This document shows positions 16,917 through 25,169 of a DNA stretch of 64,000 nt, one piece after another (the stretch's first letter is position 1; the number at the start of each line of letters is the position of its first letter). A program made the position numbers and the translations under genes. Origin of the DNA: Candidatus Bariatricus faecipullorum (GTDB lineage: Bacteria; Bacillota; Clostridia; Lachnospirales; Lachnospiraceae); assembly GCA_019118525.1 (NCBI GenBank), contig DWYV01000002.1, forward strand, positions 1 to 64,000. Direction: 5' to 3'. The notes beneath the pieces are model-generated. The model was not told the origin of the DNA. It saw only the letters and a list, made by a program, of their open reading frames with translations, and searched no databases.

Positions 16917-16943
16917 CCCCCTCTTTTTGTAGTAGTACGTTTC

Positions 16944-17777
16944 TTATCCTTTCAGACCGCTCATGGCTATACCACGGACAATGTATTTCTGACAGCATAC
17001 AAACAGAATGACTATCGGTATCAGCGCCAGAATCGAACCGGCCATTATCAAGTCGTATCTGGATGTAAAGGAATTCCGGAATGAGGAAAGTCCCATCTGC
17101 ACCGTAAACTTCACATCAGAAGCAATGTAGATAACCGGTCCCATGAAGTCGTTATAGGAACTCTGGAACTGGAACACTGCCAGGGTAGAGATAATTGGTT
17201 TACAAAGGGGCATAAAAATCTGCCACCAGATACGCACATGGCTGCAGCCGTCCACAATGGCTGCTTCTTCCAGTTCCTTTGGCAGGGTCAAAAAGAACTG
17301 CCTTGTCAGGAAAATGGAAAACGGTGTTCCGAACATGGCCGGAACAATCAGCGGCACATAGGTATCATAAAATCCCAGGTCACGGAACATCAGGAACCGG
17401 GGAATCAGAGTAACAACAGCCGGAACCATCATAGCCGCAATAAAGCACATGAATAACTTATTCCGGAACGGGAACCGGAGTCTTGCAAAAGCATATCCTG
17501 CCAGAGATGAGAAGATAATATTGAAAACCGTACTGGGCACGGCTATCTTCATACTGTTCAGGAACATCTGCCAGAAGCTGATGGCTCCACGGGAAGCCGC
17601 CTCGGTAAAGTTCTCAAACTTCCACTCAGTCGGGAAGAAGGTGGGCGGGTAGGCAAACAGCTCCCGCTGGCTCTTAAATGCAGATACTACCATCCAGATG
17701 AACGGAAGGACAACCAGCACCGCCACGAAAAGCAGAAGGATATAAATCAAAATACTGTTTCTTTTCTTTCTCGTCAC
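16944..17777 (-). CDS. Carbohydrate ABC transporter permease, MalG type
   Basis: A 277-aa inner-membrane permease with six segments (ILIYILLLFVAVLVVLPFIWMV at the start) and the ATPase-docking EAA motif EEAAIVDGCSHVRIWWQIFMPLCKP. It pairs with the MalF-type permease 16 bp upstream. No dedicated ATPase is in the operon, so a shared MsmK/UgpC-type ATPase elsewhere is likely, as is usual for this family. Substrate: probably an oligosaccharide handled by the GH31 enzyme of the same operon. Confidence 0.93.
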   Translation of the reverse strand: MTRKKRNSILIYILLLFVAVLVVLPFIWMVVSAFKSQRELFAYPPTFFPTEWKFENFTEAASRGAISFWQMFLNSMKIAVPSTVFNIIFSSLAGYAFARLRFPFRNKLFMCFIAAMMVPAVVTLIPRFLMFRDLGFYDTYVPLIVPAMFGTPFSIFLTRQFFLTLPKELEEAAIVDGCSHVRIWWQIFMPLCKPIISTLAVFQFQSSYNDFMGPVIYIASDVKFTVQMGLSSFRNSFTSRYDLIMAGSILALIPIVILFVCCQKYIVRGIAMSGLKG

Positions 17778-17793
17778 GTTCTTTCGCCCTCCT

Positions 17794-18696
17794 CTATGTA
17801 TCGTATTCCCTGTTCAGGAACTTGTTCTGAATCAGTGTAATCGTCATAATGATAATAAACAGGATGACTGCCATGGCACAGGCGTATCCCATCTTGGAAT
17901 ATTCGAACGCGTTGGACCAGAGATAGTAGGATACCGTATAGGTTGAATAACCCGGTCCACCCTTGGTCATAATAAAGATTTCGGTATACATCTGGAACGC
18001 GTCAATCACTGCCGTCAGCATTACAAAATAAATCGAAGGCATAATCAGCGGCAGTTTAATGTATCTCAGTTTCTGCCAGGGTGTAATACCGTCCAGCGCA
18101 GCGGCCTCATAAAGGCTCTCATCAATTCCCTGCAGGGCAGAGAGGAAAATCAGCATGTTGTAGCCGGCCCATTTCCAGGTAGACATGATAGCGATAGCTA
18201 TCAGTGAATATTTCTCATCTGTCAGCCAGCCAATCGGGTCTATGCCCACCACACCCAGCAGATAGTTCAAAATACCATAGTCTGTATTATAAATCCACAC
18301 CCACAGAAGGGCTACCACTACGATTGGGCAGACTACCGGAAGATAGTAAAAGGTCCGGAAGAACCCCGCTCCTTTTATTTTTCTGTCCAGCAGAAGCGCC
18401 AGCAGGAAGGAGGTAACTACAGACATCGGTACATAAATAATTACCCATTTAAATGTGTTGCCAAGGGACGTCAGGAAAACCTCGTCCGCAAAAAGTGTTT
18501 TGTAATTCTCAACTCCGATATAGGTCGGGTCAGTCAACAGATTCCAGTCAAAAAAGCTGATAAAGAATGACCGGATAATCGGATAATACATCAGAATGAT
18601 AAGGCTGATAAGCGGAAGCAGGATAAAAGTAAAGCCTGTCAGCGCTTCCTTCTGTTTCAGCGTCATTCCACTCCGGGAAGTATTGGTTTTTTTCAT
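17794..18696 (-). CDS. Carbohydrate ABC transporter permease, MalF type
   Basis: A 300-aa permease with six membrane segments and the EAA loop EAAALDGITPWQKLRYIKLPLIMP. The N-terminal LTGFTFILLPLISLIILMYYPIIRSFFISF is typical. It is separated from the lipoprotein gene by 128 bp containing a strong hairpin, an arrangement that often lets the binding protein be made in excess. Confidence 0.93.
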   Translation of the reverse strand: MKKTNTSRSGMTLKQKEALTGFTFILLPLISLIILMYYPIIRSFFISFFDWNLLTDPTYIGVENYKTLFADEVFLTSLGNTFKWVIIYVPMSVVTSFLLALLLDRKIKGAGFFRTFYYLPVVCPIVVVALLWVWIYNTDYGILNYLLGVVGIDPIGWLTDEKYSLIAIAIMSTWKWAGYNMLIFLSALQGIDESLYEAAALDGITPWQKLRYIKLPLIMPSIYFVMLTAVIDAFQMYTEIFIMTKGGPGYSTYTVSYYLWSNAFEYSKMGYACAMAVILFIIIMTITLIQNKFLNREYDT

Positions 18697-18758
18697 AGGC
18701 TCGTAACTCCATTCTTTCCAAACTGAACTCGCATTTCTTTTCTCTCGTTTTAAGAGAA

Positions 18759-18785
18759 GGGCATCCCGGGATTCCCGGGATGCCC
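18759..18785. terminator. Intra-operon hairpin between binding-protein and permease genes
   Basis: Thirteen-bp arms GGGCATCCCGGGA (18759-18771) and TCCCGGGATGCCC (18773-18785) with a single-base centre. No long T run follows on the minus strand. It is best read as a partial terminator or mRNA stabiliser. Confidence 0.65.
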
Positions 18786-18824
18786 CGTCTCTCTACTTAA
18801 GTAAATGCCCTGCTGCTTAACGGC

Positions 18825-20177
18825 CTACTCTGTGAATACGGTTGAGTTGGCCTGCTCGTCAATTAACTGTGCCGCTTCTTCAATCGTTGTCTTTCCCTCG
18901 AAAGCGTCAGACAGACGTGCGGTGATAATATCGCTGTACTCAGACCATTTTCCAGTCTGGCATGCTTCAATCTGGGATTCGTTGCCCAGGTAAGATGCAG
19001 AATTGATAAATGCATCTGTTGACGGCGGAGTATTTACATAGGTTTCGCTTTCCATCAGGTCGGTGTAAACTGGCAGAGACAGAGCAGATTCCATAACCAG
19101 TGCCAGTCCTTCGTCGCTCATCTGGAAGGACAGCAGGTTGGCTGCAGCGTCTTTGTTCTCGCTGGTTTCTGCGATACATACCATACTGCAGATGAACGGG
19201 CAGGTACGGGTTGTGCCCTGCGGCATCTCTACTGCATCCCATTCAAAGTCACACTCTGTACGGAAGGACGGAATTACCCAGCGTCCGGACGGATACATGG
19301 CAACCTGTCCTGTGATGAACAGACGGTCTTCGCTGTCACCTGTTGCGGATACAGAACCCGGGGAAGGTGCAGAACCTGCCTGAACCAGATTATACATTAC
19401 ACTCAGGCCTTCCAGTGCTTCAGGGGAGGACAAGTTGGATTTCCCGTCAGCAAACCAGTCCGCACCATAGTTCCCCATCCAGTTAATCCAGTCAGCACGA
19501 TAGTTGTTGATGGCTGTTCCGTAAACTGTGGTACGGCTTCCGTCTTCACTTGTCTGTGTCAGTTCAGCCGCAATCTCTTTGTAGTCTTCTACCGTCCAGT
19601 CGTTGGTCGGAACATCCACTCCCGCTTCCTCAAACATATCCAGGTTGAGGTACATTACATATGAGGTCCAGTCTTTCGGGAATGCTGCCTGCTGGCCATC
19701 GATGTTACCAAACTCAAGGACACCGTCGATGATGTCTTCTGTCAGCTGCGGATATTCTTCGATTACGCTGTCCAGCTCAGAAAGCATACCTGCATCTTTG
19801 TACCGTTTTACACCTGCTTCGCCTACCCAGAACAAATCCGGCAGGTCGTCTGCTGCTGCCAGCGTCTGAAGCTTGGTATCGTAGTCAGACGGCACATACA
19901 TCTGCTCTACGGATACGTTCGGTGCATACTGCTCGTACGTACTGAACACGTTTGCGTACATCTCTCTCTCATAGTCATCGCCAGAGTGCATGTACGTGAG
20001 GTTTCCGCTTAATTCAGCTGCTTTTTCGGCACCCTCCCAGTTTGTGTCCTCTGCAGATTTTGTCGGCTGCTGGTCTCCAGAATCTTCTTCGCTGGAGCCG
20101 CCGCATCCTGCTACTGATAACGCCATAGCGGCTGTCATCAGGAACGCCAGTGTTTTCTTCAGTGTTTTCTTTTTCAT
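18825..20177 (-). CDS. Extracellular sugar-binding lipoprotein of ABC importer
   Basis: A 450-aa protein with a lipoprotein signal (KKTLAFLMTAAMALSVAGCGGSSEE, lipid-anchored at the Cys) followed by an acidic linker and a type I solute-binding fold (ANVFSTYEQYAPNVSVEQMYV; DLPDLFWVGEAGVKRY). It captures the sugar outside the cell and delivers it to the MalF/MalG-type pair encoded next. GAAAGGAG-like bases precede the ATG. The ligand cannot be told from sequence; the operon suggests an alpha-linked oligosaccharide. Confidence 0.93.
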   Translation of the reverse strand: MKKKTLKKTLAFLMTAAMALSVAGCGGSSEEDSGDQQPTKSAEDTNWEGAEKAAELSGNLTYMHSGDDYEREMYANVFSTYEQYAPNVSVEQMYVPSDYDTKLQTLAAADDLPDLFWVGEAGVKRYKDAGMLSELDSVIEEYPQLTEDIIDGVLEFGNIDGQQAAFPKDWTSYVMYLNLDMFEEAGVDVPTNDWTVEDYKEIAAELTQTSEDGSRTTVYGTAINNYRADWINWMGNYGADWFADGKSNLSSPEALEGLSVMYNLVQAGSAPSPGSVSATGDSEDRLFITGQVAMYPSGRWVIPSFRTECDFEWDAVEMPQGTTRTCPFICSMVCIAETSENKDAAANLLSFQMSDEGLALVMESALSLPVYTDLMESETYVNTPPSTDAFINSASYLGNESQIEACQTGKWSEYSDIITARLSDAFEGKTTIEEAAQLIDEQANSTVFTE

Positions 20178-20239
20178 AGCTTTTCTCCTTTCTTTTCTGG
20201 TGTTCTATCATTGATGCACGGGGCACAAATGATTGCTGT

Positions 20240-22213
20240 TTACTGGAAAATCCTTTCCTCCAGTTCTGTCCCTTTTCTCAGAAACAAGGGGATTCTTTCC
20301 AGGGGCGCTCCTGCCGTTATCCAGGTTCCGCCCTCATACTCTCTTCCCGTAGCGGCATCTTTCCAGCTTTCTCCTGCCGGAAGATATACCTTACGTTCTC
20401 TGATTCCTTTTTCATATACCGGACATACCATAATGTCCGGGCCAAACATATACTGGTCGAAAATCCCATAACAGAGTTCTTCGCCAAAATCGAAAAACAG
20501 TGGCCGCATTACCGGCATACCCTCCCGGGACGCCGCCTGGAACTGCCGGCAGATGTATGGTCTCAGTCTCTCCCGGATTTCTACGTAATGCTTCATTATC
20601 TCACAGGCCTCTTCCCCGTAACTCCATAATTCATTGGGGCCTCCGGAGTAGCAGAACCCGTCAAGAGTTACCGGCGGCGACTGGGGACGGTCCTTCTTAT
20701 CCCGGAATCCGTGCAGCCGAAAGACCGGACAGAAAGCCCCGAACTGGAACCAGCGTATCAGGCACTCCCGGTATTCTTCCGAATCCGGGTCCCCGCCATG
20801 GAACCCGCCGATGTCTGTGGTCCACCAGGGAATTCCGCTGACCGCCACGTGAAGCCCGGTTTTTATCTGACGGCGGAGGCTGTCAAAGTCCGCACAGATG
20901 TCCCCGGACCAGAGCACCACGCCAAATCGCTGGCTCCCCAGAAACGCGCAGCGGATAAGATTTAAAATCTCGTCCTGGCCGGCTTTTTTCTGGCCTTCAT
21001 AAAACGTTTCTGCATAGTAGAACGGATAAAGGCTGCTGACCTCCATGCCGTTTCCCATCCAGTAACGGAGGTTATCATAATCGTAGGGCCCGATTTCCGG
21101 TTCTGCCTCATCCAGCCAGAAATTCCGGATGCCCAGGCTGTAATAGTTTTCTTTTACTTTATTCCAGACAAACTTACGCGCTTCCGGATTGGTGGCATCG
21201 TAGTAAGTCTCCGGTCCGCGGCAGTATACCAGCGGTCCCGGTCCTCTCTCCGCCCGTATCAGCATATTCTGGTCCCGCATCTCATAGTAGTTTTCACTTC
21301 GCGGGTCCACCGTGGGCCAGATAGATACCAGCAGCCGGATTCCCATTTCTTCCAGCTCTTTTACCATGGCTTCCGGATCCGGCCAGTATGCTTTGTCAAA
21401 TTTCCAGTCTCCCTGCTGGGGCCAGTGAAAATAATCACAGACAATCATGGAAAGAGGTATCCCTCTCCGTTTGTATTCCCGGGCCACCTCCAGAAGCTCC
21501 TCCTGCGTCTCATAGCGGAGCTTAGACTGCCAGAGGCCTGTCGCCCACTCGGGGAATTCCGGCGCAAAACCGGTAAGCTGGCAGTATATTTTTTCGATAT
21601 CTCCCGGCCGGTCGCCGGCAATGACCAGATAATCAATCTGCCGGGCTGCTTCCGCCACCCACCGGGTTTCCGAAGTTCCAAATTCGGCCCGTCCGATAGC
21701 CGGGTTATTCCAGAGAAATCCGTATCCTCTGGATGAGAGCACAAAAGGAATGGTACTCTTTGTATTCTGATGGCATAAATCCAGGGTAGCTCCCTTTAAA
21801 TCAAATAAATCGTGTGCCTCCTGCCCCAGTCCAAAGAAATGCTCTCCTTCCATGGGGCGGATATGCTGCTCCAGATGAAAGAGTCCGCCCTGGTGTCCCC
21901 GGATAACCCGGGCTGCGGTATCCCGTTCGTTTCTCCAGAGTTCAGCAAACAGCAGCTCTCCTTTCTGATTCCAGAAGGAAATCTGCCCGTCCTCCGTAAC
22001 CCTGGCAAGGATATTTCCATTCACCAGTACGGCATCGTTCTCTTCTTTTCTGATTTCAGCTTTCGCTTCTCCCGGCGGAAGGAGGGTCCAGTCCAAATCC
22101 TGTATCTCTCCTGCGGCGGCCCGCACACGAATTACGTGTTTTCCATATGGTTCTATCTGGACATTTTCTCCTTCACGCAAAATTCTGATTCTAGTATCGG
22201 CTGTCCTTACCAT
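20240..22213 (-). CDS. Glycoside hydrolase family 31 enzyme, alpha-xylosidase-like
   Basis: A 657-aa cytoplasmic GH31 enzyme. The N-terminal beta domain includes GEHFFGLGQEAHDLFDLKG; the barrel holds the nucleophile Asp in FWLDEAEPE and the acid/base Asp in WSGDICADFDSLRRQI. The WLDEAEPE form of the motif resembles alpha-xylosidases more than alpha-glucosidases, but specificity is inference. AAAGGAG precedes the ATG. It is the first gene of the sugar operon; its promoter (22327-22355) lies on the other side of a recombination site, inside the invertible element, so expression may depend on that element's orientation. Confidence 0.92.
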   Translation of the reverse strand: MVRTADTRIRILREGENVQIEPYGKHVIRVRAAAGEIQDLDWTLLPPGEAKAEIRKEENDAVLVNGNILARVTEDGQISFWNQKGELLFAELWRNERDTAARVIRGHQGGLFHLEQHIRPMEGEHFFGLGQEAHDLFDLKGATLDLCHQNTKSTIPFVLSSRGYGFLWNNPAIGRAEFGTSETRWVAEAARQIDYLVIAGDRPGDIEKIYCQLTGFAPEFPEWATGLWQSKLRYETQEELLEVAREYKRRGIPLSMIVCDYFHWPQQGDWKFDKAYWPDPEAMVKELEEMGIRLLVSIWPTVDPRSENYYEMRDQNMLIRAERGPGPLVYCRGPETYYDATNPEARKFVWNKVKENYYSLGIRNFWLDEAEPEIGPYDYDNLRYWMGNGMEVSSLYPFYYAETFYEGQKKAGQDEILNLIRCAFLGSQRFGVVLWSGDICADFDSLRRQIKTGLHVAVSGIPWWTTDIGGFHGGDPDSEEYRECLIRWFQFGAFCPVFRLHGFRDKKDRPQSPPVTLDGFCYSGGPNELWSYGEEACEIMKHYVEIRERLRPYICRQFQAASREGMPVMRPLFFDFGEELCYGIFDQYMFGPDIMVCPVYEKGIRERKVYLPAGESWKDAATGREYEGGTWITAGAPLERIPLFLRKGTELEERIFQ

Positions 22214-22266
22214 CCGTTGCTCCTTTTCCCGCTTTTCTCGTCTAAAGGGTCAAAAGTTTTCCGTCA

Positions 22267-22293
22267 TTCGCAGAGCTGTTTACTCTGCGAAAA
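22267..22293 (+). repeat. Left inverted recombination site
   Basis: Half-sites TCGCAGAG (22268-22275) and CTCTGCGA (22283-22290) around spacer CTGTTTA. The two-half-site layout with a 6-8 bp asymmetric spacer is that of tyrosine recombinase core sites (lox, dif). The site lies between the GH31 start codon and its promoter. Confidence 0.8.
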
Positions 22294-22313
22294 TATAATC
22301 TCTGGTTTATAAC

Positions 22314-22355
22314 GTCTATAGACTTTATTCTACATATTCCTACAAGGTTTGTCAA
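22314..22355 (-). promoter_or_regulatory. Outward promoter facing the GH31/sugar-transport operon
   Basis: On the minus strand: -35 TTGACA (22350-22355), 17-bp spacer, -10 TAGAAT (22327-22332), close to consensus. Transcription would start near 22320 inside a 10-bp palindrome GTCTATAGAC (22314-22323), cross the left recombination site and reach the GH31 ATG at 22213. No other promoter of this strength is seen between the site and the gene. Confidence 0.8.
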
Positions 22356-22437
22356 GAAATATGCACAGAAAGATGCGTTTTTTTAATGTTATTCTGTAGA
22401 TATTAAACAATCTGCCAATGAACAGAAAAGGAGGAAT

Positions 22438-23415
22438 ATGCAGATGAAAGAAATCGCAAATATTCAACAGGGAAAAGTGGATACTTTTGAAGAACTCAGT
22501 AGAAAGTGGATTCGGATTATCCAGCCGGGAATCAAGGAATCTTCCTATAATAAATATCAGAATCTGCTGAGGAACAACATCCTCCCGGTACTGGGACCCT
22601 GCAGATGCCGGGAAATCACCACAGAGTATCTGCAGGATTATTTACAGATACTCTTAAACGGAACAGAAGACCGAAGGCCCCTGGCGCCGAAGACTGTACG
22701 GGATACATTCTCCGTTGTCCGGCGTATCCTCCGGTTCGCGAAGAGCCAGGGAGAAGAGCTTGCCTGCGATTTTTTTCTCCTGACTCTGCGGAGCGAAACA
22801 ACGGCTCCTTCTGTTTTGAGCCGCCAGGAGCACGAAAAGCTGGTGTCCTATCTTCTGCACTCGGAAAACCTGAAAGACGCCGGAATTCTGCTCTCTCTTT
22901 TTACAGGTCTGCGAATCGGAGAACTCTGCGCCCTGAAATGGGAGCAGATTCATCTGCAGGAAGGAGAGCTGTCGGTAGTCAGCACACTCCAGCGGCTTCA
23001 GGACCTGTCTTTTCAGGGAGAAAACAAAACCCGGATTATTATCAGCAGGCCGAAAAGCAGCTGCTCTGAGAGAACAATTCCGCTTCCGGACTTTCTGATT
23101 TCTTATCTCACTCCCTTCCAGGAGCAGGAGTCCGCATTTTTCCTGACCGGAGAGGCCGGGAAATACGTGGAGCCCCGCTCTCTGGCAAACCACTTTAAGA
23201 AAACACTGTCCCGGGTTTCAGTAAGGCAGGTAAATTTTCACACTCTGCGCCATACCTTTGCCACCCGGTGCGTGGAAACTGGATTTGACATCAAAAGTCT
23301 CAGTGAAATTCTGGGGCATTCTACCGTAAATATTACACTGAACCGGTATGTGCATCCCTCCGTGGAGCTGAAAAGAAGCTGTATGGAAAAGCTGGAAACT
23401 CTTTTCGCAGAGTAA
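22438..23415 (+). CDS. Tyrosine recombinase / site-specific integrase
   Basis: A 325-aa recombinase with an N-terminal SAM-like core-binding domain (FEELSRKWIRIIQPGIKESSYNKYQ) and a complete catalytic set: Arg159 in TGLRIGE, Lys206, His268-x-x-Arg271 in HTLRHTFA, His294 in LGHSTVN and Tyr304 in LNRYVH. AAAAGGAGG precedes two possible starts, 22438 and 22444; the spacing favours 22444. Its last codons (LFAE stop) lie inside the right-hand recombination site. The gene is inside the segment it probably inverts. No excisionase, cargo or att duplication typical of an integrated element is seen. Confidence 0.92.
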   Translation: MQMKEIANIQQGKVDTFEELSRKWIRIIQPGIKESSYNKYQNLLRNNILPVLGPCRCREITTEYLQDYLQILLNGTEDRRPLAPKTVRDTFSVVRRILRFAKSQGEELACDFFLLTLRSETTAPSVLSRQEHEKLVSYLLHSENLKDAGILLSLFTGLRIGELCALKWEQIHLQEGELSVVSTLQRLQDLSFQGENKTRIIISRPKSSCSERTIPLPDFLISYLTPFQEQESAFFLTGEAGKYVEPRSLANHFKKTLSRVSVRQVNFHTLRHTFATRCVETGFDIKSLSEILGHSTVNITLNRYVHPSVELKRSCMEKLETLFAE

Positions 23416-23428
23416 ACAGCTCTGCGAT
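23402..23428 (-). repeat. Right inverted recombination site
   Basis: Reverse complement of the left site over 26 bases: TCGCAGAG, spacer TAAACAG, CTCTGCGA (23405-23427, preceded by TTT). It overlaps the recombinase stop codon. Only the outermost base (T instead of A) differs from the left copy. Confidence 0.8.
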
Positions 23429-23465
23429 TTTTTCTTATAACTGCCCCAAAAAATGCAGAAAAAAC

Positions 23466-23493
23466 CGGGACCCGAAGGTCCCGGCTTTTTTTC
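23466..23493. terminator. Bidirectional terminator beside the invertible element
   Basis: Stem CCGGGACC / GGTCCCGG with loop CGAA, T7 after it on the plus strand and T6 on the minus strand. It ends the recombinase transcript from the left and the selenium genes from the right, and would also block the element's outward promoter if flipped. Confidence 0.88.
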
Positions 23494-23495
23494 TG

Positions 23496-23738
23496 TCAGG
23501 CAAGCACCATGCATTCGTGCAAATCCTCTTCCTGGATTCCTGCCTCCTGCATAATCGTTTTCAGCTCCTCCCGGTGTTCCAGACCGGCGCACCAGGCCAG
23601 CCCGCATCCGGCGGAGATTTCTCTGGGAACCGGAATCAGACGGCCGTCCGCCCCGTGTTCCTTACAAACTTTTTCCATTGCCATTGCATCTGCGGTTGTA
23701 TGAAATGTTACAACCAGTTTTAATTCTTTCTTTCTCAT
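23496..23738 (-). CDS. DUF3343 domain protein (putative Se/S carrier)
   Basis: An 80-aa protein: LVVTFHTTADAMAMEKVCKEHGADGRLIPVPREISAGCGLAWC. DUF3343 proteins occur with selenium and sulfur-trafficking genes; the two cysteines of SAGCGLAWC could bind a chalcogen, which is inference. Its start overlaps the stop of the TusA-like gene by 1 bp, and it is the last gene of the cluster before the terminator. Confidence 0.88.
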   Translation of the reverse strand: MRKKELKLVVTFHTTADAMAMEKVCKEHGADGRLIPVPREISAGCGLAWCAGLEHREELKTIMQEAGIQEEDLHECMVLA

Positions 23739-23941
23739 TACTCAATCACGATTTCAAATTCAGAGCCTTTCTCTGTCGTAACCGCTTTCTTTCCGTGGTC
23801 TTTTGCGTATTTTTCCACGTTGGTCTTCTGGTGTGCTTCACTTACCAGCACCTTCACCGGACCGGTCGCGTTTTTCAGCGCTTCCGCTGTCATCATCAGC
23901 GGCTCCGGACAGGAAAGTCCTCTTGCATCTACTTCCTTCAT
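23738..23941 (-). CDS. TusA-family sulfurtransferase-like carrier
   Basis: A 67-aa protein with the family motif DARGLSCPEPLM, whose Cys carries persulfide (or selenide) in TusA. In this setting, next to yedE and a cysteine desulfurase, it may move selenium from uptake to SelD; that is inference from context. AAGGAAAAAAG precedes the ATG. Confidence 0.9.
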   Translation of the reverse strand: MKEVDARGLSCPEPLMMTAEALKNATGPVKVLVSEAHQKTNVEKYAKDHGKKAVTTEKGSEFEIVIE

Positions 23942-24021
23942 CTTTTTTCCTTCCTTCCTAAGAATAACACATCATTATGAAAGCGTCAAAATGTCTTTTC
24001 ACGCCTGTGATACGCCGACTG

Positions 24022-25119
24022 CTACTTCGCCTTTTCCCGTTTGCAGGTAAAGCCGATGACAAAGCATACAATGATGCAGATAATTACTGCTACTTTTCCG
24101 TTTGTGGTCACGGCTCCGGCCACTACTTCCCCGGTCTCTGCATTCAGTGCAGTACCGCTGGAAGCCAGTCCCAGATTGTGGCACAGTGCGGCGCCGAAGA
24201 ACAGACCCAGCACCGTTACTGCGGAGTCGGAAGAACCCTGGCCTGCCAGAATCAGCTGACGAAGCGGGCATCCGCCTGCCAGAACTGCGGCAAATCCTAC
24301 TGCGTACATGCCAAGAATATTCCACAGATGTTCGGAGTGGGCAATGACTCCCGGTGTGTCAAATCCCAGGGTAAAACGTCCGGTTGCCACATTAAATACA
24401 AGCATTACCACAAACAGTCCCAGAATCACCGTAAGCAGGTCAAAGTTTCTCATCAGGATAACGTCCCGGATACTTCCTGCAAAGCACATTCTGGATTTCT
24501 GTGCGAGAGCACCAAATACAAGACCGCCGATTAACGCCAGAAGAATCGGAGCATGCAGACTTCCCGGGCCGGACTCGCTGGATTTCAGCAGAGTGGTAAA
24601 TACTGCAAGCAGAAGGATTCCTGCCATCAGTGCCGGAAGAACCACACCGCTTCCTTTGTTTGTCTCATGAGAACGTCCCAGGCTGAAGCCTTTCTTCAGG
24701 GCAAAGGCGCCTGTAGCCACGCCCAGGATAAATCCAATCAGGGCCACCCATGCATTCAGGTCGCCGGCTGACATACGGATAACCATACGCAGCGGGCATC
24801 CCAGGAATACCAGGGAACCAATCATAATAATCATCCCCAGTACGAAGCGAATCATCGGTGAGGATCCTGCCGTGGAACGGTATTCCTTTGTGGCCACCGC
24901 AATCACAAATGCCCCCAGTACCATACCGATGATTTCTGGTCTGGCATACTGCACGGTATCCGCCTGGTGCATGCCCAGGGCTCCTGCTGTATCACGGATA
25001 AAGCAGGCAATACAGATTGCCATGTTGGACGGGTTTCCGAAGTATGCCAGTAACGCCGCCACAATACCGCATAACACGCCCGCCAGTGCAAGCTTTTTCT
25101 TTGAATCTGATAAATTCAT
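24022..25119 (-). CDS. yedE: YedE family putative selenium transporter
   Basis: A 365-aa membrane protein with about ten hydrophobic segments and two YeeE/YedE repeats. Conserved Cys motifs LGCPLRMVIRMSAGD and GGCPLRQLILAGQG, and RMCFAGSIRDVILMRN, match the selenium-metabolism YedE type found beside yedF and selD. It probably brings a reduced selenium or sulfur compound into the cell. It lies between the desulfurase-like gene and the TusA-like carrier with short gaps. Confidence 0.88.
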   Translation of the reverse strand: MNLSDSKKKLALAGVLCGIVAALLAYFGNPSNMAICIACFIRDTAGALGMHQADTVQYARPEIIGMVLGAFVIAVATKEYRSTAGSSPMIRFVLGMIIMIGSLVFLGCPLRMVIRMSAGDLNAWVALIGFILGVATGAFALKKGFSLGRSHETNKGSGVVLPALMAGILLLAVFTTLLKSSESGPGSLHAPILLALIGGLVFGALAQKSRMCFAGSIRDVILMRNFDLLTVILGLFVVMLVFNVATGRFTLGFDTPGVIAHSEHLWNILGMYAVGFAAVLAGGCPLRQLILAGQGSSDSAVTVLGLFFGAALCHNLGLASSGTALNAETGEVVAGAVTTNGKVAVIICIIVCFVIGFTCKREKAK

Positions 25120-25169
25120 GTTCTACCTCCTTCAAGTACCTCTCATTTTGGGAACCTGCCCGGCTCTCT

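Larger units (their letters stand above)
22267..23428. mobile_element. Probable invertible DNA element carrying its own tyrosine recombinase
   Basis: About 1.16 kb bounded by two inverted copies of the same 26-bp site (22268-22293 and 23402-23427). Between them lie a tyrosine recombinase gene reading right and a promoter reading left, out of the element towards GH31. Because the sites are inverted and share an asymmetric 7-bp spacer, recombination between them would flip the segment rather than excise it. Flipping would remove the promoter from the GH31 operon. This is inferred from sequence layout; inversion itself is not shown. Confidence 0.75.

Noticed and set aside
22267-23428. The recombinase segment as a simple integrated mobile element
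   Set aside because: The ends are inverted rather than direct repeats, there is no cargo or excisionase, and a promoter faces outward; inversion explains the layout better.
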